In this document: piece by piece, positions 44,596 to 53,597 of the stretch
Layout: every line of letters starts with the position of its first letter
How positions within the stretch are numbered: the stretch's first letter is position 1
Source: Paraflavitalea devenefica
Lineage (GTDB): Bacteria; Bacteroidota; Bacteroidia; Chitinophagales; Chitinophagaceae
Reading direction: 5' to 3'
Assembly: GCF_011759375.1 (NCBI RefSeq)
Contig: NZ_JAARML010000002.1
Coordinates: 434,001-498,000 of the forward strand
DNA: 64,000 nt
The notes under the pieces: generated by a model
Databases searched by the model: none
The model's input: the letters and a program-made list of their open reading frames with translations, nothing else
Told to the model about the DNA's origin: nothing
Translations under genes and position numbers: made by a program

Positions 44596-45836
44596 GCCGT
44601 TCCCTGCTGTACATATCTTATTGTTTGCTGCTGCTGGCAGGCTTAACTGGTTGTATAAAAACCAAAAAGCTGAACGAACGGGTAACGCTCTGGCGCAATG
44701 ATAAGATACCTTATGGTACTTATTATGCCCATGAAAACCTGGCGCGCATCTTTCCGGAAGCTTCTATAGAGAATACAAAGACTTCCCCCGATCCTTATCA
44801 TAAGGAGAATACCCATGATATTTTTTCCAATTCTTACAATCCTAAGGCGAACAAGACCTGTTATGTGATCATTGCCAATTCGGTGATGCCGGATGATAAA
44901 GAAATGGAAGGGCTTTTTGACATGGTGAGCAAGGGTACCCAGGTATTTATTTCTTCTTCCAGTATTGATGAAAACCTGCTGGACAGCCTGCAGTTGAAAG
45001 CTTCCCTGTATACCGGCTTTTTTAATGGGCATGATTCCCTTACGGTACGTGTGTTTGATCCGGTATCCTGGCAGGAAAGCAGGTATTCTTATCCCGGCAT
45101 GGCGCTGGATAACTATTTTAGTAATGTAGATTCTTCCATTACTACGGTATTGGGGAAAAATAAGGAAGGCAAGGCCAATTTTGTAAAGATAGCTTATGAA
45201 AGCGGCGGTGCTTTTTATATTCACCTGGCGCCTATGTCCCTCACCAATTTCTTCCTGCTTCATAAGGGTAATAAAGGCTATTATGACCAGGTATTGTCCT
45301 GGATGCCGCGCAATGCGGAGTTGGTACGCTGGGATGATTATTTCCGCAACAGTGTAAACGGTAATGGTAAAGGTGGTAGAAGTGCAAAGGACACTTTTTC
45401 TGCCCTTGGATGGTTGCTGGGCCAGCAACCGTTGGCATGGGCCTGGTGGTTGCTATTGTTACTGCTGTTGCTGATCTATCTCTTTGAATCGAAGCGTAAG
45501 CAGCGCATTATTCCAGTGATAGCACCGGTAAAGAACGCCTCTCTTGATTTTGTGAAGACGATAGGCCGTATGTATTTTCAGCGCAAGGATAATAAAGACC
45601 TGGCGCATAAGATGCTGGTTCATTTCCTGGGGTATGTGCGCAGCCGTTACAATATCCGTGCTACTGTAATGGACAGCGATTTTGTACAACGGCTGGCCTA
45701 TAAGAGCGGTTATGACCAGCAGGCTATACATTCACTGGTATATGTCCTGCAGTATGCACAGGATGCACCACAGGTATCGGACCATGCCTTGCTGGAACTG
45801 AACCATAAACTCGAAACTTTTTATCAATACGCCTGA
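44592..45836 (+). CDS. DUF4350 domain lipoprotein
   Basis: A 414-residue protein with GTG start at 44592, overlapping the previous gene by 4 bp (GTGA). The leader ends LLLAGLTGC (Cys near 21, lipoprotein signal). The mature part begins with TLWRNDKIPYGTYYAHENLARIFP, the DUF4350 (glutamine-amidotransferase-like) opening, and a transmembrane helix WLLLLLLLLIYLF is near residue 290. It is the third gene of the cluster. The translational coupling suggests a membrane complex with DUF4129. Confidence 0.82.
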   Translation: MSRSLLYISYCLLLLAGLTGCIKTKKLNERVTLWRNDKIPYGTYYAHENLARIFPEASIENTKTSPDPYHKENTHDIFSNSYNPKANKTCYVIIANSVMPDDKEMEGLFDMVSKGTQVFISSSSIDENLLDSLQLKASLYTGFFNGHDSLTVRVFDPVSWQESRYSYPGMALDNYFSNVDSSITTVLGKNKEGKANFVKIAYESGGAFYIHLAPMSLTNFFLLHKGNKGYYDQVLSWMPRNAELVRWDDYFRNSVNGNGKGGRSAKDTFSALGWLLGQQPLAWAWWLLLLLLLLIYLFESKRKQRIIPVIAPVKNASLDFVKTIGRMYFQRKDNKDLAHKMLVHFLGYVRSRYNIRATVMDSDFVQRLAYKSGYDQQAIHSLVYVLQYAQDAPQVSDHALLELNHKLETFYQYA

Positions 45837-45870
45837 TAGCGCGAAACATTCATAAACAACGCCTCATTAC

Positions 45871-46848
45871 ATGGAAGAGACTTTTTTTGAACTCCGCACC
45901 GATCTTAGCTCCCTGCAGCAATCGGTAGAAACCTTAAAGGGAGAGATCGCTAAAGTAGTGGTAGGACAAGAACAGATGGTAGAATTGTTGCTGACCGCAG
46001 TACTGGCCGACGGACACGTTATTATTGAAGGCGTGCCCGGCGTAGCCAAAACACTGACGGCCAAACTACTGAGTAAAAGTATCTCTGTGGGATTTTCCCG
46101 CATCCAGTTTACCCCCGACCTGATGCCGAGCGATGTGATCGGTACTTCTATATTCAACCCTAAGGAAACGTCTTTCCAGTTTAAGAAAGGACCTATTTTC
46201 AGCAATATTGTGCTGATAGATGAGATCAACCGTGCCCCGGCCAAAACACAGGCGGCGTTGTTTGAGGTGATGGAAGAAAGGCAGGTTACGGTAGACGGGC
46301 AAACTTATCCGCTGGCAGCCCCCTTTATGGTGGTAGCCACACAAAACCCCATTGAGCAGGAAGGTACTTATCACCTGCCCGAAGCTCAACTGGACCGTTT
46401 CCTGTTTAAGATCAATGTTACTTACCCTACACTGGAGCAGGAGTTCCGCATCCTTTTCAATCATCACCATACTACGCTAAACAGTATGCTGGACGAAGTA
46501 ACGTCGGTGATCAGTGCAGCGCAGATTGATGCTTTGCGCAAGCAGGTACGTACCATCCGCATAGAAGAAAAGCTGATCAGCTTTATTACTTCCATTGTGG
46601 CCAATACCCGTAATCACAAATCCATTTACCTGGGTGCTTCTCCCCGGGCATCTATTGGTATATTGAACGGTGCCAAGGCGCTGGCTGCCATGCGCGGCCG
46701 TGATTTCGTGACGCCGGAAGATATTATTTATATTATTCCGCCTGTATTGCGCCACCGCATTGTGCTGACGCCCGATAAGGAAATGGAGGGCGCTTCTACC
46801 GATGATGTGATCACGCAGGTCATACAAGGAGTGGAAGTACCAAGGTAA
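45871..46848 (+). CDS. MoxR-type AAA+ ATPase
   Basis: A 325-residue AAA+ chaperone. Walker A is VIIEGVPGVAKTLTAKLL, Walker B ILIDEINRA (VLIDEINRAPAKTQAALFEVMEERQV), and the sensor-2 region is LGASPRASIGILNGAKALA. MoxR proteins remodel partner proteins, usually with the VWA/DUF58 protein encoded next, and in Bacteroidota link to stress and aerotolerance (BatA-type) systems. It follows DUF4350 by 34 bp. Confidence 0.95.
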   Translation: MEETFFELRTDLSSLQQSVETLKGEIAKVVVGQEQMVELLLTAVLADGHVIIEGVPGVAKTLTAKLLSKSISVGFSRIQFTPDLMPSDVIGTSIFNPKETSFQFKKGPIFSNIVLIDEINRAPAKTQAALFEVMEERQVTVDGQTYPLAAPFMVVATQNPIEQEGTYHLPEAQLDRFLFKINVTYPTLEQEFRILFNHHHTTLNSMLDEVTSVISAAQIDALRKQVRTIRIEEKLISFITSIVANTRNHKSIYLGASPRASIGILNGAKALAAMRGRDFVTPEDIIYIIPPVLRHRIVLTPDKEMEGASTDDVITQVIQGVEVPR

Positions 46849-46886
46849 GAGAGAAGAATAAAGAACCCGATTACAAAACACGAAAC

Positions 46887-48233
46887 TTGCGTTTTTACAA
46901 TAATTATATCAAGCCATTATTCTTCAGCCGCCGGTTCTATTGGTCGCTGGTGGCAGTGATCACTTTATTCCTGGTGTCGTTCAATTGGTCTTTCCTCTTC
47001 CTGGTGGGACAGTTGGCTTTTTTATTCCTGATTGTGCTGGTATTGCTGGATTATGCCATCCTGTTCCTGCAACGAAAAGGAGTAGTGGCGGAGCGTGAAT
47101 TGACGGAGCGCTTCAGCAACGGCGATAATAATAAGGTGCAACTGGTGTTGAAAAGCCATTATCCATTCCGGGTGCAGCTAAAGATCATTGACGAGATCCC
47201 GGTCCAGTTCCAGCAACGTGATTTTGTATTGCAGGCATCACTGGCCGGTGGTGAACAGCAGCGGCTGATATACCAGTTACGTCCGGTAGAGCGGGGGGAA
47301 TACCTGTTTCATGATATCAATGTTTTTGTAAAAAGTCCGCTGAACCTGGTGGTGCGCCGGATAATCACGCCACAGGAGCAGATGGTGAAGGTAATGCCTT
47401 CCTACCTGGCCCTGCGCCAGTTTGAGCTATTGGCCTATTCCAATAACCTGGCGGAAGCCGGAAGCCGGAAGATCCGCAAGATTGGGCATAGCCTGGAGTT
47501 TGAACAGATCAAGGAATATGTTATTGGTGATGATATCCGCAGCATTAACTGGAAAGCTACTGCCCGTAAAGGCGGCCAGTTGATGGTGAATAATTATGTA
47601 GATGAACGCAGCCAGCAGGTGTATTGTGTGATTGATAAAGGCCGGGTGATGAAAATGCCTTTTGAAGGGATGACCTTGCTGGATTATGCCATTAATGCCA
47701 CCCTGATACTTTCCCGGGTAGCATTGATCAGGCAGGATAAGGCCGGCCTCATCACTTTTGCCGAAAATATTGGTCAGTTCCTGCCGGCCGACCGCAAAGC
47801 TGCCCAGATGGGCAGTATCCTTGAAACCCTGTATAACCAGGAAACGAAGTTCCTGGAAACAGATTTTGAGAAGTTGTATGCCCTCGTGCGCACCCGTATT
47901 ACCCAACGCAGCCTCATTGTGCTGTTTACCAATTTTGAATCCATGAGCGGCCTGCAGCGCCAGTTGCCCTATATCCGGAGTATTGCCCGCAATCACCTGG
48001 TACTGGTGGTATTCTTTGAGAATACGGAGTTGCGTCAGCTTACAGAATCCAAAGCCAATGATATTGAATCGGTGTATGTAAAAACCATTGCTGAAAAGTT
48101 TGTGCATGAAAAAAAGCTCATCGTTAAAGAGCTGCAGCAGCATGGTATCTTCACTATCCTTACTGCTCCGCAAAACCTCACGGTGAATACCGTAAATAAG
48201 TATCTTGAATTGAAAGCAAGGCAGGCTATTTAA
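46887..48233 (+). CDS. DUF58 domain protein (VWA-like), MoxR partner
   Basis: A 448-residue protein read from TTG at 46887; no ATG lies near and the frame upstream has no better start. Two N-terminal transmembrane helices (LVAVITLFLVSFNWSFLFLV and the next) are followed by the DUF58 core (GHSLEFEQIKEYVIGDDIRSINWKATARKG) and an apparent VWA-like part with CVIDKGRVM and LLDYAINATLILSRVA. It is typically activated by MoxR. The upstream cluster is SpoIIM-DUF4129-DUF4350-MoxR, with RDD divergent. Confidence 0.9.
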   Translation: MRFYNNYIKPLFFSRRFYWSLVAVITLFLVSFNWSFLFLVGQLAFLFLIVLVLLDYAILFLQRKGVVAERELTERFSNGDNNKVQLVLKSHYPFRVQLKIIDEIPVQFQQRDFVLQASLAGGEQQRLIYQLRPVERGEYLFHDINVFVKSPLNLVVRRIITPQEQMVKVMPSYLALRQFELLAYSNNLAEAGSRKIRKIGHSLEFEQIKEYVIGDDIRSINWKATARKGGQLMVNNYVDERSQQVYCVIDKGRVMKMPFEGMTLLDYAINATLILSRVALIRQDKAGLITFAENIGQFLPADRKAAQMGSILETLYNQETKFLETDFEKLYALVRTRITQRSLIVLFTNFESMSGLQRQLPYIRSIARNHLVLVVFFENTELRQLTESKANDIESVYVKTIAEKFVHEKKLIVKELQQHGIFTILTAPQNLTVNTVNKYLELKARQAI

Positions 48234-48247
48234 AATGCCTGTTTTCC

Positions 48248-48255
48248 TATCTTCG
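48248..48255 (+). promoter_or_regulatory. Near-consensus -7 element of truB
   Basis: TATCTTCG has one mismatch to TAnnTTTG and lies 4 bp before the ATG at 48260, a leaderless layout like that of the HMA gene. Confidence 0.3.
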
Positions 48256-48259
48256 CCGC

Positions 48260-48952
48260 ATGGAGCAGGGTATCCCTAATATTTTTGCAGATGGTCAGGT
48301 ATTGTTGATCAATAAGCCGCTGGAGTGGACTTCTTTTGATGTGGTACGGAAGCTGCGGGCGCAAATGAAGATCAAAAAAGTAGGTCATGCAGGTACGCTC
48401 GATCCTTTGGCTACCGGCCTGCTGATCCTGTGCACCGGTAAGTTCACGAAGCGTATTAATGAATACATGGCCCGGGAAAAAGAATATACCGGCACCATTA
48501 CCCTTGGTTCTACTACACCCACGTATGACCTGGAAAGTGAGCCGGAAAATTTCAAGGATTACAGCGGCATTACGCCGGTGCAACTGGAGGCGGTAACAAA
48601 AGTGTTTACCGGTGATATTTTACAAGTGCCGCCTATTCATTCGGCCATTAAGAAAGATGGCAAACGGGTGTATGAGCTGGCCCGCAGGGGTGAGCAGGTA
48701 GAACTGGAGCCCCGGAAGATCACTATTAAGGTTTTTGAGATCACAGCCATTGAATTACCCTTGATCCACTTCAGGGTAGTATGTTCTACGGGTACTTATA
48801 TACGCAGCCTGGCCAATGATGTGGGTGCCGCCCTGGGTTGTGGCGGTCACCTCAGCAGCCTGTGCCGCACGCGCATAGGAGAATTTACTTTGGATAAATC
48901 GATGACAATAGAACAAGCGCAGCTAATGATTAAAGAAGCAATAGAAAAGTAA
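48260..48952 (+). CDS. truB: tRNA pseudouridine(55) synthase
   Basis: A 230-residue TruB that makes pseudouridine at position 55 of tRNA. The catalytic Asp lies in GHAGTLDPLATGLL (D48), with the motif KPLEWTSFDVVRKLR before and RVVCSTGTYIRSLANDVGAALGCGGHLSSL after it. Length is normal for bacterial TruB lacking the C-terminal PUA extension. It converges on the Omp85 gene with 10 bp between stops. Confidence 0.97.
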   Translation: MEQGIPNIFADGQVLLINKPLEWTSFDVVRKLRAQMKIKKVGHAGTLDPLATGLLILCTGKFTKRINEYMAREKEYTGTITLGSTTPTYDLESEPENFKDYSGITPVQLEAVTKVFTGDILQVPPIHSAIKKDGKRVYELARRGEQVELEPRKITIKVFEITAIELPLIHFRVVCSTGTYIRSLANDVGAALGCGGHLSSLCRTRIGEFTLDKSMTIEQAQLMIKEAIEK

Positions 48953-48962
48953 GTGGAACGGC

Positions 48963-51383
48963 TTAGAACGGATAACCAATGCCCAGTTGCAATTGCCCGC
49001 TGCCGATATCCAATTTCTGGAACCAGCCATTATTTACACTGGCATAACGTGGATTCTTGATGCGGTAAGCCCAGTCGAGGCGGATGAGGAAAAACTCAAA
49101 GTCCAGGCGTAAGCTGGTACCCGCTCCTACAGCAATATCTTTGTATAACCGGCTTAATTTGAAAGAAGCTTCCGGTATTTCCTTGCCATCCTGGAACTCC
49201 TTACTCCAGATATTCCCGATATCTGTAAATAAAGCGCTGTTGATCTTAATGCCTGCAATGGTAGTGAGGTTAAAGCGGTATTCTACGTTAAACTCCAGTT
49301 GCATGTTGCCAAACCGGTCTACCCGGGTGCTATCCGTTTGATCATACAGGGTAGAGGAGCCGGGGCCTAACCGCCGTACCTGCCAGGCGCGCATGCTGTA
49401 AGGGCCTCCTGAAAAAAATGCTTTGAAAAAGGGGAGATTATATTCTTTTACTTCTTTTACTACTACGCTGCCGGTATCCGTTTTACCATAAATAAAGGCT
49501 ACGCCGCCAAATACCCGGAAGGCCCAGGACGATTTCTTGTAATTAATATAATGCTTAAACTCCCCATCCAGTTTCACGAACCGGCGAAGGTCGCCCAGTT
49601 CTAATCTCCGGATGAGGCCAAACAATGCGCCACTCTCTTCTATGCGTCCCCGGATAAGGGTGAATTTCCTGTCTTCATCATATTGCCGTCCAAAAGTAGC
49701 GCTGAAGATGGTGCTAATGATCATACCATCATTGAAAGCAAAACGGTAGGCCGGGATGGCTTGTTCCAGTTTTATCAGGCTATCCGTCTTTTTGAGGTTC
49801 GTATACTCAAAGTTTAAAGGAGTTAGCTGGTAACTCTTGGTCCATCGCTGGGCAATATTATCAGGATCGGAGGCACGGGTCCTTCTGCGTGTCCATTCAT
49901 ACCCCCAGGAACTGTTAAAGGAGGGGGCAGTGAAGAAGTCGCGCCGGTTGGTATAGGTACCATTCAGGTTCAGCACAGTACGCCTGGCAATGGTGCGGTC
50001 AGTTCCCGTTGTTTTCCGCGGAAACAACCTGAGCAGGAAATCGGGAATGATGATCTTTGGAAAGTAGATATTGTGCGAAAGGCTGGCCTGTATGGTTTGT
50101 ACCAGGTGGGTACCGATCTCTATACCAAAACGGGCATTGGTACTGGTTTGTATGGCTTCCCGGTAGGCATTGCGGTTCAGTAGCCGGAAGTTGAGACCAA
50201 TACCAAAATAGGTTCCCTGCGAAAGGAAGTCACTTACGTTGCGGCTGGTCTCAAAGTCAACATTAAGGCTGTGCTTCATGGCAGGGTATAAGCGTAATAC
50301 AGCATCCAGCAAGGGAACACTGTCATAGCGCTCCTGCAGACTGAGGTCTACATTTTGCCAGGCGCCCAATTGGTTAAAAGTGTTGATGACCCTGTAATAC
50401 CGGCGCTGGGAGTAGAGCGACCCGGGCCGTAGCCGGATATTGTTGGCAATGAAAGGCAACTTAAACCGCCGGGAGCTGTACAGGATCTTATAACCGTCAA
50501 TAACAGCACTGTCTTTGGGTACAAAGGTGGTATCATCCAGTACAGACAGATCGGGGTATACTTTGACATCACCTATATAAAATTTCCGGATATGGAAACT
50601 GTCCTTTACCGGCCTTTGTTTGATCACTACATTGATGGTAGGCTTTTCCCGCTTTTTACGCAGGGAATCTAATAGTTGTAATTGCTCAAAAGGGTCCAGC
50701 GTAGGATCAATGAGCGCAGCTACCACCGTATCACGCTCGGCATAGATATTTTCTTTGGTGAATTTGTAATAGCCACTGTCGCGGTACATGCCCAGCAACC
50801 TGTCCAGTTCCGCATTTACCTTCTGGTCGGAATAAGGCGCTCCTTTTTTCAGGAGTGATTCTTTCCGGGACTTCAGGGCCAGCGCCTGCAAGGCAGGTGT
50901 TTCCAGGGCATAGCCTATGGAATCCATGTGCAGGGCAATACCGGGCGTTACCGTGAAAGTGAGGTATACCCTTTTCTGTTCACCCTTACGCCTGTTGGGC
51001 ACCGTATCAATAAAAAATGTATCCCGGATGGTGGGTTGAAAATAACCCAGTGAGTTAAGCAGGTTGGTCATGAATATTTTTGACCGGCCAATGTTCAGGG
51101 AATCAAATACAGGCGGCCTCTTTAGCTCACGATAAACGCCGGCATAGGAAACCAGCGGCGCCTTGAGGCTGTCATCTACCTGGGCCTGCAATTTGGTCTG
51201 CAATTCCTGCCGGTCATAATCGGGCGTTTTGCCTGCTATGTTAATGGTAGTCTTATACACAAAGGGTTTGGCGGAATTATACTTACGCGGCACGGTACAG
51301 GACGCGGCCAGTAGTAAACCCAGCAGGCCATATAAAGACCACCTGGAAAAAGTAAAAAAAGTAACTTGCTGGCCGGATGACAT
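48963..51383 (-). CDS. Omp85-family outer membrane lipoprotein (TamL-like)
   Basis: An 806-residue outer-membrane barrel of the BamA/TamA (surface antigen D15) superfamily. The start is ATG at 51381-51383. The leader ends LLAASC (Cys near 30), a lipoprotein signal, which is the mark of the Bacteroidota TamL variant. N-terminal POTRA-type domains follow, then a C-terminal barrel (FFSGGPYSMRAWQVRRLGPGS, FEFFLIRLDWAYRIKN, ending LQLGIGYPF). It should insert or transport outer-membrane components, with a TamB partner elsewhere. It is divergent from the RNA methyltransferase gene with only 21 bp between. Confidence 0.88.
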   Translation of the reverse strand: MSSGQQVTFFTFSRWSLYGLLGLLLAASCTVPRKYNSAKPFVYKTTINIAGKTPDYDRQELQTKLQAQVDDSLKAPLVSYAGVYRELKRPPVFDSLNIGRSKIFMTNLLNSLGYFQPTIRDTFFIDTVPNRRKGEQKRVYLTFTVTPGIALHMDSIGYALETPALQALALKSRKESLLKKGAPYSDQKVNAELDRLLGMYRDSGYYKFTKENIYAERDTVVAALIDPTLDPFEQLQLLDSLRKKREKPTINVVIKQRPVKDSFHIRKFYIGDVKVYPDLSVLDDTTFVPKDSAVIDGYKILYSSRRFKLPFIANNIRLRPGSLYSQRRYYRVINTFNQLGAWQNVDLSLQERYDSVPLLDAVLRLYPAMKHSLNVDFETSRNVSDFLSQGTYFGIGLNFRLLNRNAYREAIQTSTNARFGIEIGTHLVQTIQASLSHNIYFPKIIIPDFLLRLFPRKTTGTDRTIARRTVLNLNGTYTNRRDFFTAPSFNSSWGYEWTRRRTRASDPDNIAQRWTKSYQLTPLNFEYTNLKKTDSLIKLEQAIPAYRFAFNDGMIISTIFSATFGRQYDEDRKFTLIRGRIEESGALFGLIRRLELGDLRRFVKLDGEFKHYINYKKSSWAFRVFGGVAFIYGKTDTGSVVVKEVKEYNLPFFKAFFSGGPYSMRAWQVRRLGPGSSTLYDQTDSTRVDRFGNMQLEFNVEYRFNLTTIAGIKINSALFTDIGNIWSKEFQDGKEIPEASFKLSRLYKDIAVGAGTSLRLDFEFFLIRLDWAYRIKNPRYASVNNGWFQKLDIGSGQLQLGIGYPF

Positions 51384-51404
51384 ATAACTTTAAACGGGGT
51401 GCAA

Positions 51405-52139
51405 ATGTTGGTTAAATCGCAGGTCAAATATATTCAAAGTTTAAGCCAGAAAAAATCAAGGGACGAAGAAGGGGTATTTATTGCTGAAGGCCCGAAGATT
51501 ATTAACGAACTCTTAAGTACGCCCAACGTGGCTGTGCAGCAGTTGTATGCCGTGCAGGAATGGATGGCACAACATAGCGGAATAGCGGCTGGCGGGGCGA
51601 TTGAAGTAAGTGAGCAGGAGCTGGAACGGCTTTCGCTGCAGCAAACGCCCAACCAGGTGATCGGTGTTTTTAAAAAGCCTGTATTTGCCAAAATCACCAG
51701 TTACCGGGAGCGGCTTTCCCTGATGCTGGATACCATCCAGGACCCAGGCAACCTGGGTACTATTATCCGTTGCGCCGACTGGTTTGGCATTGACACGGTT
51801 ATTTGCAGCAGGGAATGTGCCGATGTTTTCAATCCCAAGGTGGTGCAAAGCACCATGGGCAGCATCAGCCGGGTGCAGGTGATGTATGAAGACCTGGTTG
51901 CTTTTATGCAGCAGCATGCGGATGTGCCTGCCTGGGCGGCTACCCTGCATGGCGCCAACCTGCATGAGCTGCCTCCGGTAGAGGGAGGCATATTGGTGAT
52001 CGGTAATGAATCGAAGGGCATTCATGAAGAGTTGCTGCGGCTTTGCCGCCACCGTATTACGATTCCGCGTAAAGGACAGGCAGAATCTTTAAATGCAGCA
52101 GTGGCTACGGGCATCATACTTTCACATATCGTTAAATAG
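51405..52139 (+). CDS. TrmH-family RNA methyltransferase (SpoU)
   Basis: A 244-residue SPOUT methyltransferase. The ATG at 51405 (MLVKSQVKYIQSLSQKKSR) is preferred to a GTG six bases upstream. The N-terminal substrate-binding part has EGVFIAEGPKIINELLS, and the knotted C-terminal domain has LMLDTIQDPGNLGTIIRCADWFGI, IVNPKVVQSTMG-like FNPKVVQSTMGSISRV, and IGNESKGIHEELLRLCRHRITIPRKG. It methylates a 2'-O of rRNA or tRNA, specificity unknown. A palindromic element begins at its stop codon. Confidence 0.93.
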   Translation: MLVKSQVKYIQSLSQKKSRDEEGVFIAEGPKIINELLSTPNVAVQQLYAVQEWMAQHSGIAAGGAIEVSEQELERLSLQQTPNQVIGVFKKPVFAKITSYRERLSLMLDTIQDPGNLGTIIRCADWFGIDTVICSRECADVFNPKVVQSTMGSISRVQVMYEDLVAFMQQHADVPAWAATLHGANLHELPPVEGGILVIGNESKGIHEELLRLCRHRITIPRKGQAESLNAAVATGIILSHIVK

Positions 52140-52217
52140 CTTCGAGCGACGAGCTGTGAGCTTCGAGCAAATACAGCGAAGCATAGGGCTCGTAGCTCGT
52201 GGCTCAAAGCTCGTAAC
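52139..52217. repeat. GAGCT-rich dispersed palindrome, copy 1
   Basis: From the stop codon TAG, the sequence TAGCTTCGAGC continues with ACGAGCTGTGAGC and, after a CAGCGAAG loop, GGCTCGTAGCTCGTGGCTCAAAGCTCG. The two sides are roughly complementary. A related copy lies at 63190. It sits between convergent genes. Confidence 0.6.
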
Positions 52218-52222
52218 TGTTT

Positions 52223-53455
52223 TCAGCTAAAGCGGATAGCCTTCACCGGCTGTATTTTTCTTACAATGATGGTGGGGATCAGCAGTACCAGGAAACAAAT
52301 GAGGAAGGTGCCTATATCCACCAATACTACCTGCCACCATACTACATCGGCCACGGCTTTGGACATCCAGTAAGCGTCTTCCGGCAGGGGGATGAATCCA
52401 TAGCGTTGCTGCAGCCAGCAGATGAGCAGGCCAATAACATTGCCCAGGAGCAGACCGGTAAAGGTAATAACAGCCCCATGGTACAGGAATATCCGCTGTA
52501 CAATATTGTTCCGGGCGCCCAGCGCCTTTAGCACGCCTACCATGCGGGTGCGTTCCAATACCAGTATCAGCAGGCAGGTAATGAGGTTGAGTGTGGCAAT
52601 GACGATCATGATGATCAGTACAATGACAATGGTCTTATTCTGCAGTCCCAGCCAGTCGAAGATATTCGGATAAATGTCCATGATAGTAGTACCCTGTAAT
52701 CCAATGGGAAGTTTCGGCACAATGTCCTCACTTACCTTATCCATTTGATTAAAGTCATGCAGGAATATTTCATAGCCGCCCACCTGGGTGGAATCCCAGT
52801 TATTGAGACGTTGTATCAACTTCAGATCGCCGATGGCAATATGCTTATCATAGTCTTCAATACCTGTTTTGAAAATGCCGGCTACGGTCAGCTTACGGGG
52901 ACGGAAAGAAGGGGAGCCGGGCTGAATAAAGTAGATGATGACCTGGTCATTTACTTTAAGTTTGAGCTGGGAGGCGGTATAGGCAGACAGGTTGATCTCA
53001 TTGCTGTACCCGCTGTCGGTAAAATTTACCCAGCGTCCTTCTACCAGGAAGCTTTGCAGGTTATTGAAATCATACCCTTTTTCCACTCCTTTCAGTAATA
53101 CGGCTTCTATGGTCTCGGATGTTTTAAGAATGGCATTTTTGGTGGCAAAGGCCTGCACTGTTTTGATGGCCGGATTGGTCTTTTTGAGGTTGAGTACCGA
53201 ATCACTCATGGGGATGGGTACTTCTTCTGCAATAGATACTCGCACAGCATCAAAGCTTTGCACGCGGATATGGCCCCAGAAGCTGAATACCTTCTGGCTG
53301 ATGGTTTTCTGGAATCCGCTGGCAAAGGCCAGGGTGAGGATCATGACAGCTACGCTGATAATAGTAGCGCCTATGGAAAGGCGTATCACAAAGCGGGAAA
53401 ATGACCGTTGTTGATTAAAAGCGATGCGTCGGGCTATAAAAGCGGCGATATTCAA
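52223..53455 (-). CDS. LolC/E-type (FtsX-like) ABC transporter permease
   Basis: A permease with an N-terminal transmembrane helix (IIRLSIGATIISVAVMILTLA-like part after residue 20), a large extracytoplasmic domain (residues about 45-270, MacB-PCD type) and three C-terminal helices (IVIVLIIMIVIATLNLITCLLIL, FTGLLLGNVIGLLICWL, VLVDIGTFLICFLVLL). This is the LolC/LolE layout. The TTG at 53453-53455 gives the conserved start LNIAAFIARRIAFNQQ; an ATG at 53503 is also in frame. The ATP-binding partner is not in the window. It may export lipoproteins or a small molecule. Confidence 0.82.
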   Translation of the reverse strand: MNIAAFIARRIAFNQQRSFSRFVIRLSIGATIISVAVMILTLAFASGFQKTISQKVFSFWGHIRVQSFDAVRVSIAEEVPIPMSDSVLNLKKTNPAIKTVQAFATKNAILKTSETIEAVLLKGVEKGYDFNNLQSFLVEGRWVNFTDSGYSNEINLSAYTASQLKLKVNDQVIIYFIQPGSPSFRPRKLTVAGIFKTGIEDYDKHIAIGDLKLIQRLNNWDSTQVGGYEIFLHDFNQMDKVSEDIVPKLPIGLQGTTIMDIYPNIFDWLGLQNKTIVIVLIIMIVIATLNLITCLLILVLERTRMVGVLKALGARNNIVQRIFLYHGAVITFTGLLLGNVIGLLICWLQQRYGFIPLPEDAYWMSKAVADVVWWQVVLVDIGTFLICFLVLLIPTIIVRKIQPVKAIRFS

Positions 53456-53597
53456 TCGGCATGATTTTTCGGTCGTAAAAATAGCAGAAAGCAACCATAC
53501 CATTCGAAAAAGCTGTCTTTTAGAGGATTTCTATAACTTCAGCGCATGGAAACGTCCAGGACGTTCCATCCGGCCCAAAAACAATAAAAACTAACGG

